Below are positions 63,955 through 64,000 of a DNA stretch of 64,000 bases, piece after piece. The position numbers and the translations under genes were made by a program. Position 1 is the stretch's first letter. Every line of letters starts with the position of its first letter. The notes under the pieces were generated by a model. That model did no database searches, was not told the origin of the DNA, and saw only the letters and a program-made list of their open reading frames with translations. Source of the DNA: Mycobacterium sp. SMC-8 (lineage in GTDB: Bacteria > Actinomycetota > Actinomycetes > Mycobacteriales > Mycobacteriaceae); the NCBI RefSeq assembly GCF_025263565.1, contig NZ_CP079865.1, forward strand, positions 5,394,001 to 5,458,000. Reading direction: 5' to 3'.

Positions 63955-64000
63955 ATGCCCAACGATGAGGACTGGTCTCGGCCGGCCGCGGTGGCCATCC
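63955..64000 (+). CDS. Start of an unidentified gene, cut by the window end
   Basis: A GAGGAG ribosome-binding site at 63943-63948 precedes GTG (63952) and ATG (63955), followed by an open frame MPNDEDWSRPAAVAI to the end of the window. Too short to identify. The IS5 element inserted about 30 bases upstream, so its promoter may be separated from it. Confidence 0.4.
   Translation, partial: MPNDEDWSRPAAVAI

Overview
The window is a chromosomal segment of a high-GC mycobacterium, probably a rapidly growing, environmental (Mycolicibacterium-type) species. Gene order follows the Mycobacterium tuberculosis Rv2183c-Rv2226 block almost gene for gene: fadD15, pimB, ripC, trpD, ctaE-qcrCAB, mmpS3, ctaF-ctaC, asnB, adoK, cobT-cobS, ilvE-gcvT, pepA, ephD, dlaT, lipB-lipA, glnA1, glnE, glnA2, caeA/hip1, panB, CHAD protein. 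Synteny statements rest on my memory of the H37Rv map. Species cannot be fixed from the sequence alone. I see no rRNA, tRNA, CRISPR array or prophage.

Layout. 0-7.6 kb: an ArsA-like ATPase, two SRPBCC proteins, fadD15, the PIM mannosyltransferase pimB, a secreted HExxH protein and the peptidoglycan hydrolase ripC. 7.7-11 kb: a small Cys-rich protein, a DnaQ/UvrC-N fusion and trpD. 11-18.7 kb: the respiratory bcc-aa3 supercomplex genes (ctaE-qcrC-qcrA-qcrB forward; ctaC-ctaF reverse) around a DUF2561 protein and mmpS3. 18.9-30.6 kb: asnB, adenosine kinase, an A-type Fe-S carrier, glycerate kinase, cobT-cobS, gcvT-ilvE and leucyl aminopeptidase. 30.6-37.9 kb: ephD and the lipoate module (dlaT, epimerase, lipB, lipA, DUF4191). 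38-41.4 kb: a Tat-type amidohydrolase and an IS1380-family element with a frameshifted transposase. 41.4-52 kb: nitrogen assimilation (glnA1 behind a probable GlnR operator, glnE, glnA2), interrupted by an accessory block with a DoxX gene, a frameshifted Ig-repeat surface protein and a thioesterase. 52-61.8 kb: two TAP-like secreted hydrolases, a WS/DGAT acyltransferase, panB, an enoyl-CoA hydratase, a fatty acyl-AMP ligase and a CYTH-CHAD protein. 61.8-64 kb: a decayed BASS transporter, a truncated downstream ORF, an intact-looking 930-bp IS5-family element with a CTAG target duplication, and the start of another gene.

Functional themes: respiration (CtaC/D/E/F with QcrABC), envelope synthesis and remodelling (PimB, RipC, AsnB, MmpS3, Hip1, EphD), lipoylation of 2-oxoacid dehydrogenase and glycine-cleavage enzymes (DlaT, LipB, LipA, GcvT), and glutamine synthetase with its adenylyltransferase. 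Core genes are open and tightly packed, with many 4-bp ATGA/GTGA overlaps. All apparent frame breaks fall in accessory genes: the IS1380 transposase, the Ig-repeat protein, the BASS transporter, and the orfA/orfB junction of the IS5 element.

I found no clear candidate for an undescribed multi-gene system. The most notable signals are an EphD whose hydrolase domain has lost its catalytic residues, the decayed accessory loci, and regulatory structures (GlnR boxes at glnA1, a hairpin over the transposase ribosome-binding site).
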